Positions 32,399 through 41,805 of a stretch of 64,000 nucleotides of DNA are shown here, piece after piece. Numbering within the stretch: the stretch's first letter is position 1; every line of letters begins with the position of its first letter. The position numbers and the translations under genes are program-made. The notes below the pieces were generated by a model. It was not told the origin of the DNA. It saw only the letters and a list, made by a program, of their open reading frames with translations, and ran no database searches. This DNA is from Bacteroides_E sp964528875 (GTDB lineage: Bacteria > Bacteroidota > Bacteroidia > Bacteroidales > Bacteroidaceae): the NCBI GenBank assembly GCA_964528875.1, contig CAZGUI010000009.1, positions 10,091-74,090 on the forward strand, given 5' to 3'.

Positions 32399-35300
32399 TT
32401 AATTTATAGGTTCAATTCTGAAAGAATAAGTTAGTTTTTGATCATTGGGAATCATATATTTACTCAAAGGCAAAGGACCGCAACTGGCATTGCCTAGACC
32501 TTGCTGAATACAGTCTAAACTGAGGATTACCTCCTCTTTTTTTATGTTTTTTAAATTAAAATCATGACGAGCGTTCCACAGCATCTCGTCCGAAAAGTGA
32601 AGTGCACTAAAGCTTAATCTATCTTTAGATAATATCTTTATACCTTTACCATATTTATCAGCAATTGTAAGCCAACGTATACCTTCTCTATTTCCCATAC
32701 TTTGGGGTCTCACATAATGTTCGGATGCCATTTCATCAACCGTCTTACTATAAATACCAATAAAGCTTGAGGAGTTACGATCGGAATAATTCTCATGAGG
32801 TCCATTACCATACCAAGTTATATATTCTAGATTCTTCACCAACTCAATATTTAACCCTAAACGCCTAATAACAAGATCATTGTATGAATCCTCAAAATCA
32901 ACTTGAACATCGATTATACCATTTGCATATATCGTATATATTGAAACGTAGTTAACAAGGATTGCTTTTTGAGGATGATGTATCATGGCTTCATTTGCAA
33001 CTTCAAACACAATAGAGTTGTTTTCTGCATTCAATTTATAATCAAACCTCTTGTTTGAAATTGTTGTATTATAATAACTTTGATCAGTGTACTTATCATT
33101 ATTTATACTTCTATACCAATTGAAAGAGAAACCTTTTCCTTTGTGTATAATTTCTTTACCTTCGTATTTTAGTGATGTTAGCGTAGCACAATCTTTGGAG
33201 GAAACAAAAGCCTCAAATCCCTCTCCAACAACACGAATACCATTTTTATTGGTTTCGTAAGACAAATCTCCAATTACACTTAGATCTTCATTTAACATAA
33301 CTTTTTCGGTCAAAGGTAGTTGCTCGGAAGCAACGATATGACCTTCAGAAGCCCATCTGTGATTGTCTCGTAGTGAAATATAAACATTTAGAAAATACTC
33401 ACTATTAATATCTAGTTCTTTAGTATAAGGAATTGAGACTGAAATCTTTTGGAAAGGAGCAAGTTCAATATTTGCTAATGTTCCTTTCTCTAATTCGTGG
33501 CCATTTTTCAATAACACCCAATTTATATTGAATTGGTCTAGATTTAAAAATTCATATCGATTCTCTAGTTCAATTCTCCTTGAATCTATTTTTGTTATTT
33601 TAATGTACTGATACACTTTTTTTACTTCCAGTAATTTCGCTGTAATTCGTCTATCAGGTGTAGTCAAACCATTACAGGCAAAATCTCCATCATTGGGTTT
33701 ATCTCCAAAATCACCACCATAATAATATTGATCCAAAGGTTTGCCATACATATTTATGCCTTGATCCACCCAATCCCAAATACATCCCCCTATTGTTCGT
33801 TCCGAATAATTCTCTATATAATCCCAATATTCAGCTAAATTTCCGACAGAGTTACCCATTGCATGCGCATATTCGCAGATGAAATAAGGTTTCGTCGAGC
33901 CATTCTTATCGAATTGAATCATTCTTTCCAAAGAGGGGTACATATTAGAGTCAATATCTGCAATTTCATTCTTTCCTTCATAATGCACAGGTCTAGTCGT
34001 ATCCATTGCTTTTGTTCGTTTATACATTTCGTCGAAATTATTACCGTCACCACCCTCATTACCTAAAGACCAAAAGATAACTGAAGGATGATTTTTATCA
34101 CGTTCTATAACTCTTTCTATACGATCAACAAATGCATTAGCCCAACTTATGGTGAACCCTATTCCATGATTCCCATGGTTCTCCAAGTCAGCCTCATCCA
34201 TAACATAAAGTCCATAATAATCACATAGGGAATACATTTGTGAACTATTAGGATAATGACTCGTCCGTAAAGTATTAATATTGTGCTGTTTCATCATTAT
34301 GACATCTTCCATCATAGATTCGACTGGAACTGCTTTACCATGCTGGGGATGTATATCATGACGGTTAACACCTTTAAAAAACACAGGCCTATTATTGATA
34401 TATACCCGTCTATCTTTGAGTTCTATCTTACGAAATCCATGTTTGGTAGACATAGCCTCGGTTTCTTTGCCGCTTTCGTCCTCTAAAAACAATATAACTG
34501 TGTATAAATTAGGAGTCTCGGCCGACCATAATAATGGTTCATTTACCGGTATTTGTAAAGAAACTTTTCGCTTACTACCTTTATTTATCTCTTCAATCAA
34601 GACTTTGTCTTCAATAACAAGTTTTTTATTTATGTCTAACAGCTGAATGTTTAATAGCTTTCTTTCGCTTCTTCTCGAGCTATAATTATGCACAAATGCA
34701 TCAACATTCAATACAGCACTATTCAACTCATCATTTGTAAATTCGGATGTCAAGGTATAATCTCTTACATGTACTTTTGGAGTAGCTCTTAAGTATACAT
34801 CACGATGAATTCCACTTAAACGAAACATATCTTGGTCTTCTATGTAACTTGCATCTGTCCACCTAAAAACCTCAACTGCCAAAGTATTCTGTCCTTGTCT
34901 TACATATTTTGTAATATTGAACTCAGCATCATTATTTGCGCCTTCACTATAACCAACTTTTTGTCCATTTACCCAAACATTAAGACAGCTATAAGCACCA
35001 TCGAAGTGCAAGAAAATCTCATTATTTTTCCAACTTTCCGGAACTACAAAATCTCTCCTATATGAGCCTACCGGATTGACCTCTTTTTCGTTTGTGTATC
35101 CTTTTTGAGGTAATATTAAAGGAGGATCATTCTTGAATGGATAAGTAAAATTTGTATATATTGGCGTTCCGTATCCTTGCATCTCCCAGTTGGAAGGGAC
35201 AGGTATGTTATCCCAAGAGGATACATCATAATTGGTTTTATAAAAGTTGATAGGACGATTTTCAGTGCTGTTTACCCAATGAAACTTCCATGTCCCATTG

Positions 35301-35974
35301 AGTAAGATGTAAAGACTGGAACTAGGAGTTAACCAAGGCTTATCAAAGCATGGAGAATTCATTAACTCATCCATCGAAGCATAAGGATGAAAAGTCGCAT
35401 GACCCTGTTCTTTATTGATAGCAAAAATAGTTTCGTTCTCCCATGGGTTTTTACTTATAACTCTTTTCTTTTCCTTTGGAGCTTTCGTTTCAGGACGTAA
35501 TTTCCACGACTGACCCGTATTGTGTTTCTGCCATATCTTAGCACCAACCACTTCGGGTCCATCATAGCATAATTCCATATTAGAAAGTCTATTGACTATC
35601 ACATAAGCTCCCGTTCCGGTAATTTTCAGTATCCAATGCTGATTTTTGTTGTTTTCATGCCCATCCCATTGTACTAAAGCATTTCCTTTTTCATCATAAA
35701 ATTCTTCACCTGTATTATCTACGGCCTTTCCATAAAAAGGATTTTGTATAAAATAAGAACCATTGTCCAACAGTTTGACAACCCATAATTGTGCTTTATC
35801 ATTGCCCTTATCTTCTTCTAAAAATAAATTTGTATCATTGTTCTCACTATGCTGATTACTCAACACCAAGCCTAGTGGACTGATTATTTTATAAAGTAAA
35901 TTCGGATTAATATCCTGCGCACTCATAGTTATTCCTACCAGAAAAGAACAGATAGTAAATATTGTTTTTTTCAT
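32399..35974 (-). CDS. GH2 beta-galactosidase with N-terminal ricin-type lectin domain
   Basis: 1191 residues from the ATG at 35974, which gives a proper signal peptide (MKKTIFTICSFLVGITMSAQ); an in-frame start 45 nt upstream does not. Residues about 20-160 form a ricin-B beta-trefoil with QxW repeats (AQLWVVKLL, NQHWILKIT, GQSWKLRP). LacZ-type GH2 follows: acid/base Glu640 (SLGNEGGDG), nucleophile Glu701 (ICEYAHAMGNS), and a C-terminal beta-galactosidase small-chain domain. It should release beta-linked galactose; the lectin domain may bind Gal or GalNAc. The ricin fusion to LacZ is uncommon. Confidence 0.88.
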   Translation of the reverse strand: MKKTIFTICSFLVGITMSAQDINPNLLYKIISPLGLVLSNQHSENNDTNLFLEEDKGNDKAQLWVVKLLDNGSYFIQNPFYGKAVDNTGEEFYDEKGNALVQWDGHENNKNQHWILKITGTGAYVIVNRLSNMELCYDGPEVVGAKIWQKHNTGQSWKLRPETKAPKEKKRVISKNPWENETIFAINKEQGHATFHPYASMDELMNSPCFDKPWLTPSSSLYILLNGTWKFHWVNSTENRPINFYKTNYDVSSWDNIPVPSNWEMQGYGTPIYTNFTYPFKNDPPLILPQKGYTNEKEVNPVGSYRRDFVVPESWKNNEIFLHFDGAYSCLNVWVNGQKVGYSEGANNDAEFNITKYVRQGQNTLAVEVFRWTDASYIEDQDMFRLSGIHRDVYLRATPKVHVRDYTLTSEFTNDELNSAVLNVDAFVHNYSSRRSERKLLNIQLLDINKKLVIEDKVLIEEINKGSKRKVSLQIPVNEPLLWSAETPNLYTVILFLEDESGKETEAMSTKHGFRKIELKDRRVYINNRPVFFKGVNRHDIHPQHGKAVPVESMMEDVIMMKQHNINTLRTSHYPNSSQMYSLCDYYGLYVMDEADLENHGNHGIGFTISWANAFVDRIERVIERDKNHPSVIFWSLGNEGGDGNNFDEMYKRTKAMDTTRPVHYEGKNEIADIDSNMYPSLERMIQFDKNGSTKPYFICEYAHAMGNSVGNLAEYWDYIENYSERTIGGCIWDWVDQGINMYGKPLDQYYYGGDFGDKPNDGDFACNGLTTPDRRITAKLLEVKKVYQYIKITKIDSRRIELENRYEFLNLDQFNINWVLLKNGHELEKGTLANIELAPFQKISVSIPYTKELDINSEYFLNVYISLRDNHRWASEGHIVASEQLPLTEKVMLNEDLSVIGDLSYETNKNGIRVVGEGFEAFVSSKDCATLTSLKYEGKEIIHKGKGFSFNWYRSINNDKYTDQSYYNTTISNKRFDYKLNAENNSIVFEVANEAMIHHPQKAILVNYVSIYTIYANGIIDVQVDFEDSYNDLVIRRLGLNIELVKNLEYITWYGNGPHENYSDRNSSSFIGIYSKTVDEMASEHYVRPQSMGNREGIRWLTIADKYGKGIKILSKDRLSFSALHFSDEMLWNARHDFNLKNIKKEEVILSLDCIQQGLGNASCGPLPLSKYMIPNDQKLTYSFRIEPIN

Positions 35975-36059
35975 TTTATTAAAAGTTTTCTTAGATAGTA
36001 AATAAGGATAGATGCTCAAAAGATAAGTGTCACATTTATAGACTTAATATATTCCAGTA

Positions 36060-37835
36060 TTAATTATCTTTCGATAGTTTATTCAGAATTAGTTTGGCAT
36101 GATTCAACTCATCATTCCATGTTGAGGTCCTTTCTAACGAATTGAATTTCACAACTGTTTTATTTAATAAATCAAGTTCTCTGTGCTTGTTTTTATCTGA
36201 TAGAATTTTACGTAGTATCTTTATCTTTTCAAAGTCTTGAATACCTTCCAGCACACGTTCATAGCGAATAGAACTACGAGCATCCGGGTATACAATATAT
36301 GTATCTCCGGCAGGCCATGTTCGAAAACGGGAATCTTTCAATGGATTCTCCACCCATGAATTGAAAGCCCATCTCAACCAACCATCGTAACCTGAAGCTA
36401 AAGCAAACCACGACAAGTATGTACCTTCAGCCGCATCAGAAAATGTAAACACATTAGGAAACTTATGTGCACAACATATATAGGGCGTTGTAATAAGTCC
36501 TTTTTCTCTTCTTTTCATTATATCTGTCATATCTACCGGATGTTCTGCTCCTACACACATATCTCTAATAAATGGATATTTTTTGTAGCTTTTATGATTA
36601 TCCGCTATTGCTACTCCAAGCTCCGGAGCATATTTTTTGAGTGTTTTTAGTGTAATATCCATATCTTTCGGATTACGTTCATCCATTGCAATATTGGTTA
36701 TCTCGAGCCAGCCTTTTTCGGTTTGATGTCTTACAAAATCAGTTAAAAAGGGTTTCCACATCTGATCGAACAATTCTGTTCCAGGATTAGCACTAACTGT
36801 TACAATTTTACCTACTTCTTCATCCATATAATGTAACTCATTATTCCAAGGGAGCATAGAATAACAGTTTATCATATGTGTAACGCCCAAATCCATCATA
36901 AACTGAACCCATTTGTCAAAAACTGTATAGTCATAACTCCAACTACCATCTAGACACTTAGTCCATTTAATCATATCCTCATAAGCATCATAGCACTGAT
37001 GATTCCATGGGTCTTTGTTAATATTAGTAGTTATGACCTTCTGTCCCATATCAGCTAACATTTGCATCAATGGTTTCATTTTATTAAAATGCGCATCTGT
37101 CCATAGCTCTAAATTATGAATTCGAGCAACTGCTGAAGGATGTTGCCATTGATCAAGATGGATAGTCCACTGAGATGCAGGGGGCAATACTTGTTCAATG
37201 ACCTCTAATTCTATGCTAAACTTATGGCTTTGTTTATTTCCTGCAAATATTTCGACTACACTTTTATAGTTTCCACTCCTTGCATCACGTGGGATTTCTA
37301 TAGTTATCCAAACAGGCCTAACTGTTTTTCTTTCTATATCGAAACAAGCTAAACTATCTAACATATCAGGAGCCAATGATGCATCCAACTCATCCGGATT
37401 ACGTTCACACTCATCACACCCTTCTCCAAATTCATCTGTCAACACATAGCGTACAAAGCGTGCTTGAGCTATTTTTTTAGGTAAAGTATATTCCTCAGAC
37501 TCAAAATTGCCCACTTTGACCTCAACTTGCTCTACATCACAATCCGACCATAACAATAGTTGGGCTGAAAGCCTTTCTCCTTTCCACCCTTCCATTTTAT
37601 GTACCGAAGTTTCTTCGTTTAAAGTTGGCATCACTGACTTTGCATATTTTGTATCTATACTTACAAATGATGCGCACAACCCACTACTTAAAGGGTTTAT
37701 CCAATTTGTAGTATCTCTTTTAGGATCATCTGCCTCTACAAAAATAGCATTGACTGTGTGTCCTTTATTATTCCTGCAAGAAGAGCTTGCTAAACAAACG
37801 ATGAAAAGTAATAGGTAATAATATTTATTTTTCAT
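36060..37835 (-). CDS. GH123-like (DUF4091) glycosidase, lipoprotein
   Basis: 591 residues. Lipobox ending at Cys20 (CLASSSC). N-terminal beta-domain, then a TIM-barrel of the DUF4091/GH123 catalytic family: QWTIHLDQWQHP, and IAMDERNPKDM with the Asp385-Glu386 pair expected for substrate-assisted catalysis. GH123 enzymes remove beta-linked GalNAc, e.g. from glycosphingolipids. DUF4091 also contains uncharacterised members, so GalNAc specificity is likely but not proven. Confidence 0.75.
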   Translation of the reverse strand: MKNKYYYLLLFIVCLASSSCRNNKGHTVNAIFVEADDPKRDTTNWINPLSSGLCASFVSIDTKYAKSVMPTLNEETSVHKMEGWKGERLSAQLLLWSDCDVEQVEVKVGNFESEEYTLPKKIAQARFVRYVLTDEFGEGCDECERNPDELDASLAPDMLDSLACFDIERKTVRPVWITIEIPRDARSGNYKSVVEIFAGNKQSHKFSIELEVIEQVLPPASQWTIHLDQWQHPSAVARIHNLELWTDAHFNKMKPLMQMLADMGQKVITTNINKDPWNHQCYDAYEDMIKWTKCLDGSWSYDYTVFDKWVQFMMDLGVTHMINCYSMLPWNNELHYMDEEVGKIVTVSANPGTELFDQMWKPFLTDFVRHQTEKGWLEITNIAMDERNPKDMDITLKTLKKYAPELGVAIADNHKSYKKYPFIRDMCVGAEHPVDMTDIMKRREKGLITTPYICCAHKFPNVFTFSDAAEGTYLSWFALASGYDGWLRWAFNSWVENPLKDSRFRTWPAGDTYIVYPDARSSIRYERVLEGIQDFEKIKILRKILSDKNKHRELDLLNKTVVKFNSLERTSTWNDELNHAKLILNKLSKDN

Positions 37836-37854
37836 TATACAAGATTGGTTTTTC

Positions 37855-38676
37855 TTACAACATTGCAGCTCCTAATATGGCCACATCATCTATTTCAGAG
37901 CGATATATTTTAAGTCGTTCAAGGCTTTTAGGATACATAAAATCACTCAAACTCGCTTTCATCGATTCTTCAAAAAAAGGCATAGCATTCGCAATACTTC
38001 CCCCTATAACTACACACGGTGGATCATATGCTAGAAGTACTATTTTGAGCATATTTCCCAAGTGCATCCCATATTCAGCCCATAGGGCAAGTGCAGTATT
38101 ATCTCCTTGAATCGCTTTCTCGTATGCTTCTTTACCAGAGATGTTATTTATTTCTAAAAAAAAAGGAGTACTGCAATAATATTCATAATTATAGCCTTTA
38201 TACGGAATTGAGCATATTTCTCCTGCACCTGTATTATGACCACTATAAAGTTTGTTATCGATAATGATACCACATCCCAAGCCTGTTCCTAGGGTGATTC
38301 CAACTAAACTCTCATACTTACTGCCTTGACCAAAATGGTATTCACCATATACAAAGCAATTACAATCATTGTTTATTTTTACAGGAACTTTGAATTCTTT
38401 TTCAAGAATACTTTTAAGATGTACTTCTTTCCACGATGGAATATTCGTCACATTATAGATTATGCCTTTCTCGGTATCTACAACAGAAGGAACACCAATT
38501 CCTATACTTTCAACAGATTGATTCATCAATTCATGAATCAATACTTTTATTTGATTTATAACTACATGCTCTTCTTCCTGTGACTTACAGGGCTCAGACA
38601 ATTTTTTCTCTATTTGTCCATTATTTATCAGAGCAACACGAATATTTGTACCTCCTAAGTCTATACCAATTCTCAT
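37855..38676 (-). CDS. ROK-family sugar kinase, lacking the usual zinc motif
   Basis: 273 residues. ATP-binding DLGGTNIR and the catalytic NNDCNCFVYGE are intact, as is LGTGLGCGI. The normal ROK signature CxCGxxGCxE with its preceding His is missing; the region reads GEICSIPYKGYNYEYYCSTPF. It is cytoplasmic and probably phosphorylates a monosaccharide released by the PUL (mannose, GlcN or GalNAc are candidates). Its position inside the PUL, without signal peptide, supports that. Confidence 0.8.
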   Translation of the reverse strand: MRIGIDLGGTNIRVALINNGQIEKKLSEPCKSQEEEHVVINQIKVLIHELMNQSVESIGIGVPSVVDTEKGIIYNVTNIPSWKEVHLKSILEKEFKVPVKINNDCNCFVYGEYHFGQGSKYESLVGITLGTGLGCGIIIDNKLYSGHNTGAGEICSIPYKGYNYEYYCSTPFFLEINNISGKEAYEKAIQGDNTALALWAEYGMHLGNMLKIVLLAYDPPCVVIGGSIANAMPFFEESMKASLSDFMYPKSLERLKIYRSEIDDVAILGAAML

Positions 38677-38691
38677 ATTATATAATGTATA

Positions 38692-40302
38692 TCAAAAAGT
38701 TTGTTTACCAACTTCCACCTCTACAGTTTTGGTTTGATTCTTACCCCAATGAATATTCATTTTGAAAGATATATTAGATTCTACAGTAATTTGTGGAGTT
38801 GAATCTACTGAGTTTCTTTTATTGACTTTTAAATTCACTGTTCCATTGGGTCCAAATGGATAATCCTCAATTCCATGAGATTCAGTTTGCACTATATCCC
38901 AGGTCAATGTCTTTTTAGAGAAATCTGATCTGATACCTAGAATATACTCTATAAAAACTGCAATTGGAGGTAATCCTGTCCATCCAACAAATTCATCACG
39001 AGCCATGAACCCTGGTTCTATTTTTTCAGGTGCATAATACTCCCAGAATGTTCCAGTGTTTTTATAAACCTCAAATACAGAGTTATAGTGATTTTTTGCT
39101 ATTTCCTTAGCTAAGGCTGTATAACCCTTATTATCTAATCCACAAATAACCATATAGTTAGCCCCAGGCCACACCCCACCTTGCCAATAACGTCCATTAG
39201 CATTATATTTGGCGTTGTCTGCAGAAAGTGAAGGCACACGATGAGGACGATTAAACAGCTTCGGATCTTTCAGTTTTTCTACCAATTTATCTGTTTGTTC
39301 TTTGGTCAACACATCCGTCAAAAGTGCCCAATAGGCAATAATACCTTTTGTAGAAGAAAGACTACCATCAGCATATTGATCATATAAAAAGCCTGTTTCT
39401 TCATCCCATAAATTGTCTCGTACATATTTTGATAAAACTCTCATTTCATCTTCAAAATCTTCGATTTCTTGCCAACGTTCAAGATAAAAGCCCATTTCAA
39501 GCATTAACCCGGCTGTGAATATTTGTTGCAAATTAGCATCTAGCCAAACCATATGCCCATGACTAAAAATCATGTTATACCCAGACTCCACACGTGGCAT
39601 ATTGTCCATTCCCGTTCCCCAACCACTAGACCAATATGTGCCATTCATCCACGTACGGTTTAATTTTAACCACTTATAGTATGCACATAGTGCAGGAAAG
39701 ATTTTATGTAAGCGCTCGTCATCACCATATTGCTTATAGTATAACATTTCAGCCCAAGGTAAAAGATTAGGTCCGGTACTTACAGGATCGTAACGTTCAA
39801 AACAATCAGCTCCATCGCGTTTGATTTCACGACAGATAAAACCATCGGGGTGCTGTTTTGCATAAAAGTTGTCTAATGTCCTCTGAAAGGGGAAGAAGCG
39901 ATAACCATAACGGGCAAACATCATCATAAAAGCAGAATCCCACATGAAAATATTACCATTGTATGCCGTATCTAAATATGGAGATACAAATCCTGAACCT
40001 TCAAGTGGTTGTCGTATGTTTCCTATTGCTATTTCCCATGCACGCCAATACATTTCAATTTCTTTCTCATGTCCTAACCAAATTGGTTTTGGCAATACTT
40101 CTTTGGCTTCAGCAAAAGAGCCTGGTTCAATACATTCAGGTTTTGCAACACGAAACTCATTTTCAGCAACCAAGGCTTCTTTCACATAAGTATTTTTGTA
40201 TGGTAGGTTGTATTTAGTCAAGACGTCCTGATCTTCTTGTGAGAATGAGTTCAGTGCACTAAACAAATAAAATACGAATAGTAAAAAAAGTGTTTTTTTC
40301 AT
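38692..40302 (-). CDS. MGH1/GH63-like (alpha/alpha)6 glycoside hydrolase, exported
   Basis: 536 residues with signal peptide (MKKTLFLLFVFYLFSALNSFS). Motifs of the clan GH-G/MGH1-like barrel are visible: FMWDSAFMMMFARYG, YDPVSTGPNLLPWAEM, RYWQGGVWPGANYMV, TGTFWEYYAPE. Relatives include GH63 alpha-glucosidases, trehalases and mannosylglycerate hydrolase. Exact linkage is unknown; in this PUL it could attack an alpha-Glc, alpha-Man or alpha-GlcN linkage. Confidence 0.75.
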   Translation of the reverse strand: MKKTLFLLFVFYLFSALNSFSQEDQDVLTKYNLPYKNTYVKEALVAENEFRVAKPECIEPGSFAEAKEVLPKPIWLGHEKEIEMYWRAWEIAIGNIRQPLEGSGFVSPYLDTAYNGNIFMWDSAFMMMFARYGYRFFPFQRTLDNFYAKQHPDGFICREIKRDGADCFERYDPVSTGPNLLPWAEMLYYKQYGDDERLHKIFPALCAYYKWLKLNRTWMNGTYWSSGWGTGMDNMPRVESGYNMIFSHGHMVWLDANLQQIFTAGLMLEMGFYLERWQEIEDFEDEMRVLSKYVRDNLWDEETGFLYDQYADGSLSSTKGIIAYWALLTDVLTKEQTDKLVEKLKDPKLFNRPHRVPSLSADNAKYNANGRYWQGGVWPGANYMVICGLDNKGYTALAKEIAKNHYNSVFEVYKNTGTFWEYYAPEKIEPGFMARDEFVGWTGLPPIAVFIEYILGIRSDFSKKTLTWDIVQTESHGIEDYPFGPNGTVNLKVNKRNSVDSTPQITVESNISFKMNIHWGKNQTKTVEVEVGKQTF

Positions 40303-40317
40303 TGTATTTATCTTTTT

Positions 40318-41793
40318 TTATTTTACAAATAAAATACTATCAGGTAATAAAGTTTCTTCAATATTTCGACTAGCATATCCTACTTCTAACTTTTCTCCCA
40401 TATATCGTTCAAAATAGAGTAGTTGTAACTTATGAAAACCTTTCTCAAGTGCAATTTTACCGTCTCTTCTGCGCTCGCTATGAGAGCCGTCATTATCTAC
40501 AACTATTTTGTTGTCGATATATAGAACAGAACCATCATCTGAAAATGTATAAAAACGATAAACTCCTGTTTCGGGTATTTTTATCCATGCACTGTATTCA
40601 AATCCCATCCAATCTTTAACTTTAGCCGGAGAAAGAGAAAAATTTTTCAGTACTCCTTTTTCTATAACATCACTCTTGGCTAATTCTGAGACTTCTCTAA
40701 ATTCACCTTCATAGTATGAATAAGAGACTCCATTATCGCTAGGAGCAACATCTAAAGATTTCATTATTGGTAGTTGTTCTTCGTCTACCGATGAAAGACC
40801 CGATGGGTAATAATAGTAAGTATGGTTACCTTCTTCTTGCGTACAAATCCACGTATCAAATTTACGCTGTCCCTCATACAGTTGTATGATACGAGCACCA
40901 ATGGGTAAATCACCATAGGCGTCAGCTCCAGATCGTCTGCCGAAAGCAAGTGCTATCTCTTTTTCAATTCCTATATAGTCGTTATTGTGATCATGTCCAC
41001 AAAAAACGCCCATCACATCACCCATTTCAACAAAAGAAGCAAATAACCCTGAATTGATATCCGAACCTGCAACTCCTTCTCTATTTATACCTACTGTAGT
41101 TTGATTATCAACAATGTTGCCATACTCGGATAGAGGAATATGCAAAAAAGCAAGAGCGGGTAAAGATTTATTGCCTTGGGAATGAGTATAAGATTTACTT
41201 TGCTTGCGATACCATTCTATCTGATTGAAATGTACCCAATCGTAATGACCATATTTTGGATCTTTAGGCTGATTATTAGTATCAATACCGTACAATAACG
41301 CTTTAACTTGCTTCAACTTGCTATCCATTACTGGCAATACATAATTACCTGCTCCCTCGATGTCTTTCGGACCATTTTCGCCAACAAAATACGTCAGCGT
41401 ATCTATAATAGAGAAGATTTGACTACGACTCTCTACATCTATCTCAGCATCATGATTACCTAAAGTTATAGTCCAAGGCATCTGGGCTGCTTCAAAAACC
41501 TGTGCTAATCTTAGCCAACTTTCTACAGCAGGAGCCTCGGTAACGATATCTCCTGTAAGAATTGCTATATCAGGTTTTTGAGCATTTAGAACATATTTAA
41601 TAGATTCAATAGTTTTAATGCAGTTCTCAGATACATTATCCCAATGTATATCCGTAAATTGAGCTATCTTAAACTTACCTTGTTCATCGAATTTAAGTAT
41701 TGGTTTATTCTCTTCTACTCTACTTTCTTTTTTTTCACAAGAAAAGAAAGTGAAACAAGACATTAAAACAACAAAAATAAAACACTTTTTCAT
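40318..41793 (-). CDS. Metallophosphoesterase with C-terminal PA14 domain, lipoprotein
   Basis: 491 residues. Lipobox near residue 19 (MSCFTFFSC). Calcineurin-like active site in full: FTDIHWDN, LTGDIV, GNHDAE, HIPLSEY, GHDHNND. From about residue 350 a PA14-type beta domain (YSYYEGEFREVSEL... FSDDGSVLYIDNK...NDGSHSE), which closely resembles the C-terminus of the GH92 enzyme of the same locus. It hydrolyses phosphate mono- or diesters at the cell surface or periplasm. Confidence 0.85.
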   Translation of the reverse strand: MKKCFIFVVLMSCFTFFSCEKKESRVEENKPILKFDEQGKFKIAQFTDIHWDNVSENCIKTIESIKYVLNAQKPDIAILTGDIVTEAPAVESWLRLAQVFEAAQMPWTITLGNHDAEIDVESRSQIFSIIDTLTYFVGENGPKDIEGAGNYVLPVMDSKLKQVKALLYGIDTNNQPKDPKYGHYDWVHFNQIEWYRKQSKSYTHSQGNKSLPALAFLHIPLSEYGNIVDNQTTVGINREGVAGSDINSGLFASFVEMGDVMGVFCGHDHNNDYIGIEKEIALAFGRRSGADAYGDLPIGARIIQLYEGQRKFDTWICTQEEGNHTYYYYPSGLSSVDEEQLPIMKSLDVAPSDNGVSYSYYEGEFREVSELAKSDVIEKGVLKNFSLSPAKVKDWMGFEYSAWIKIPETGVYRFYTFSDDGSVLYIDNKIVVDNDGSHSERRRDGKIALEKGFHKLQLLYFERYMGEKLEVGYASRNIEETLLPDSILFVK

Positions 41794-41805
41794 ACCCCTA
41801 TTATT

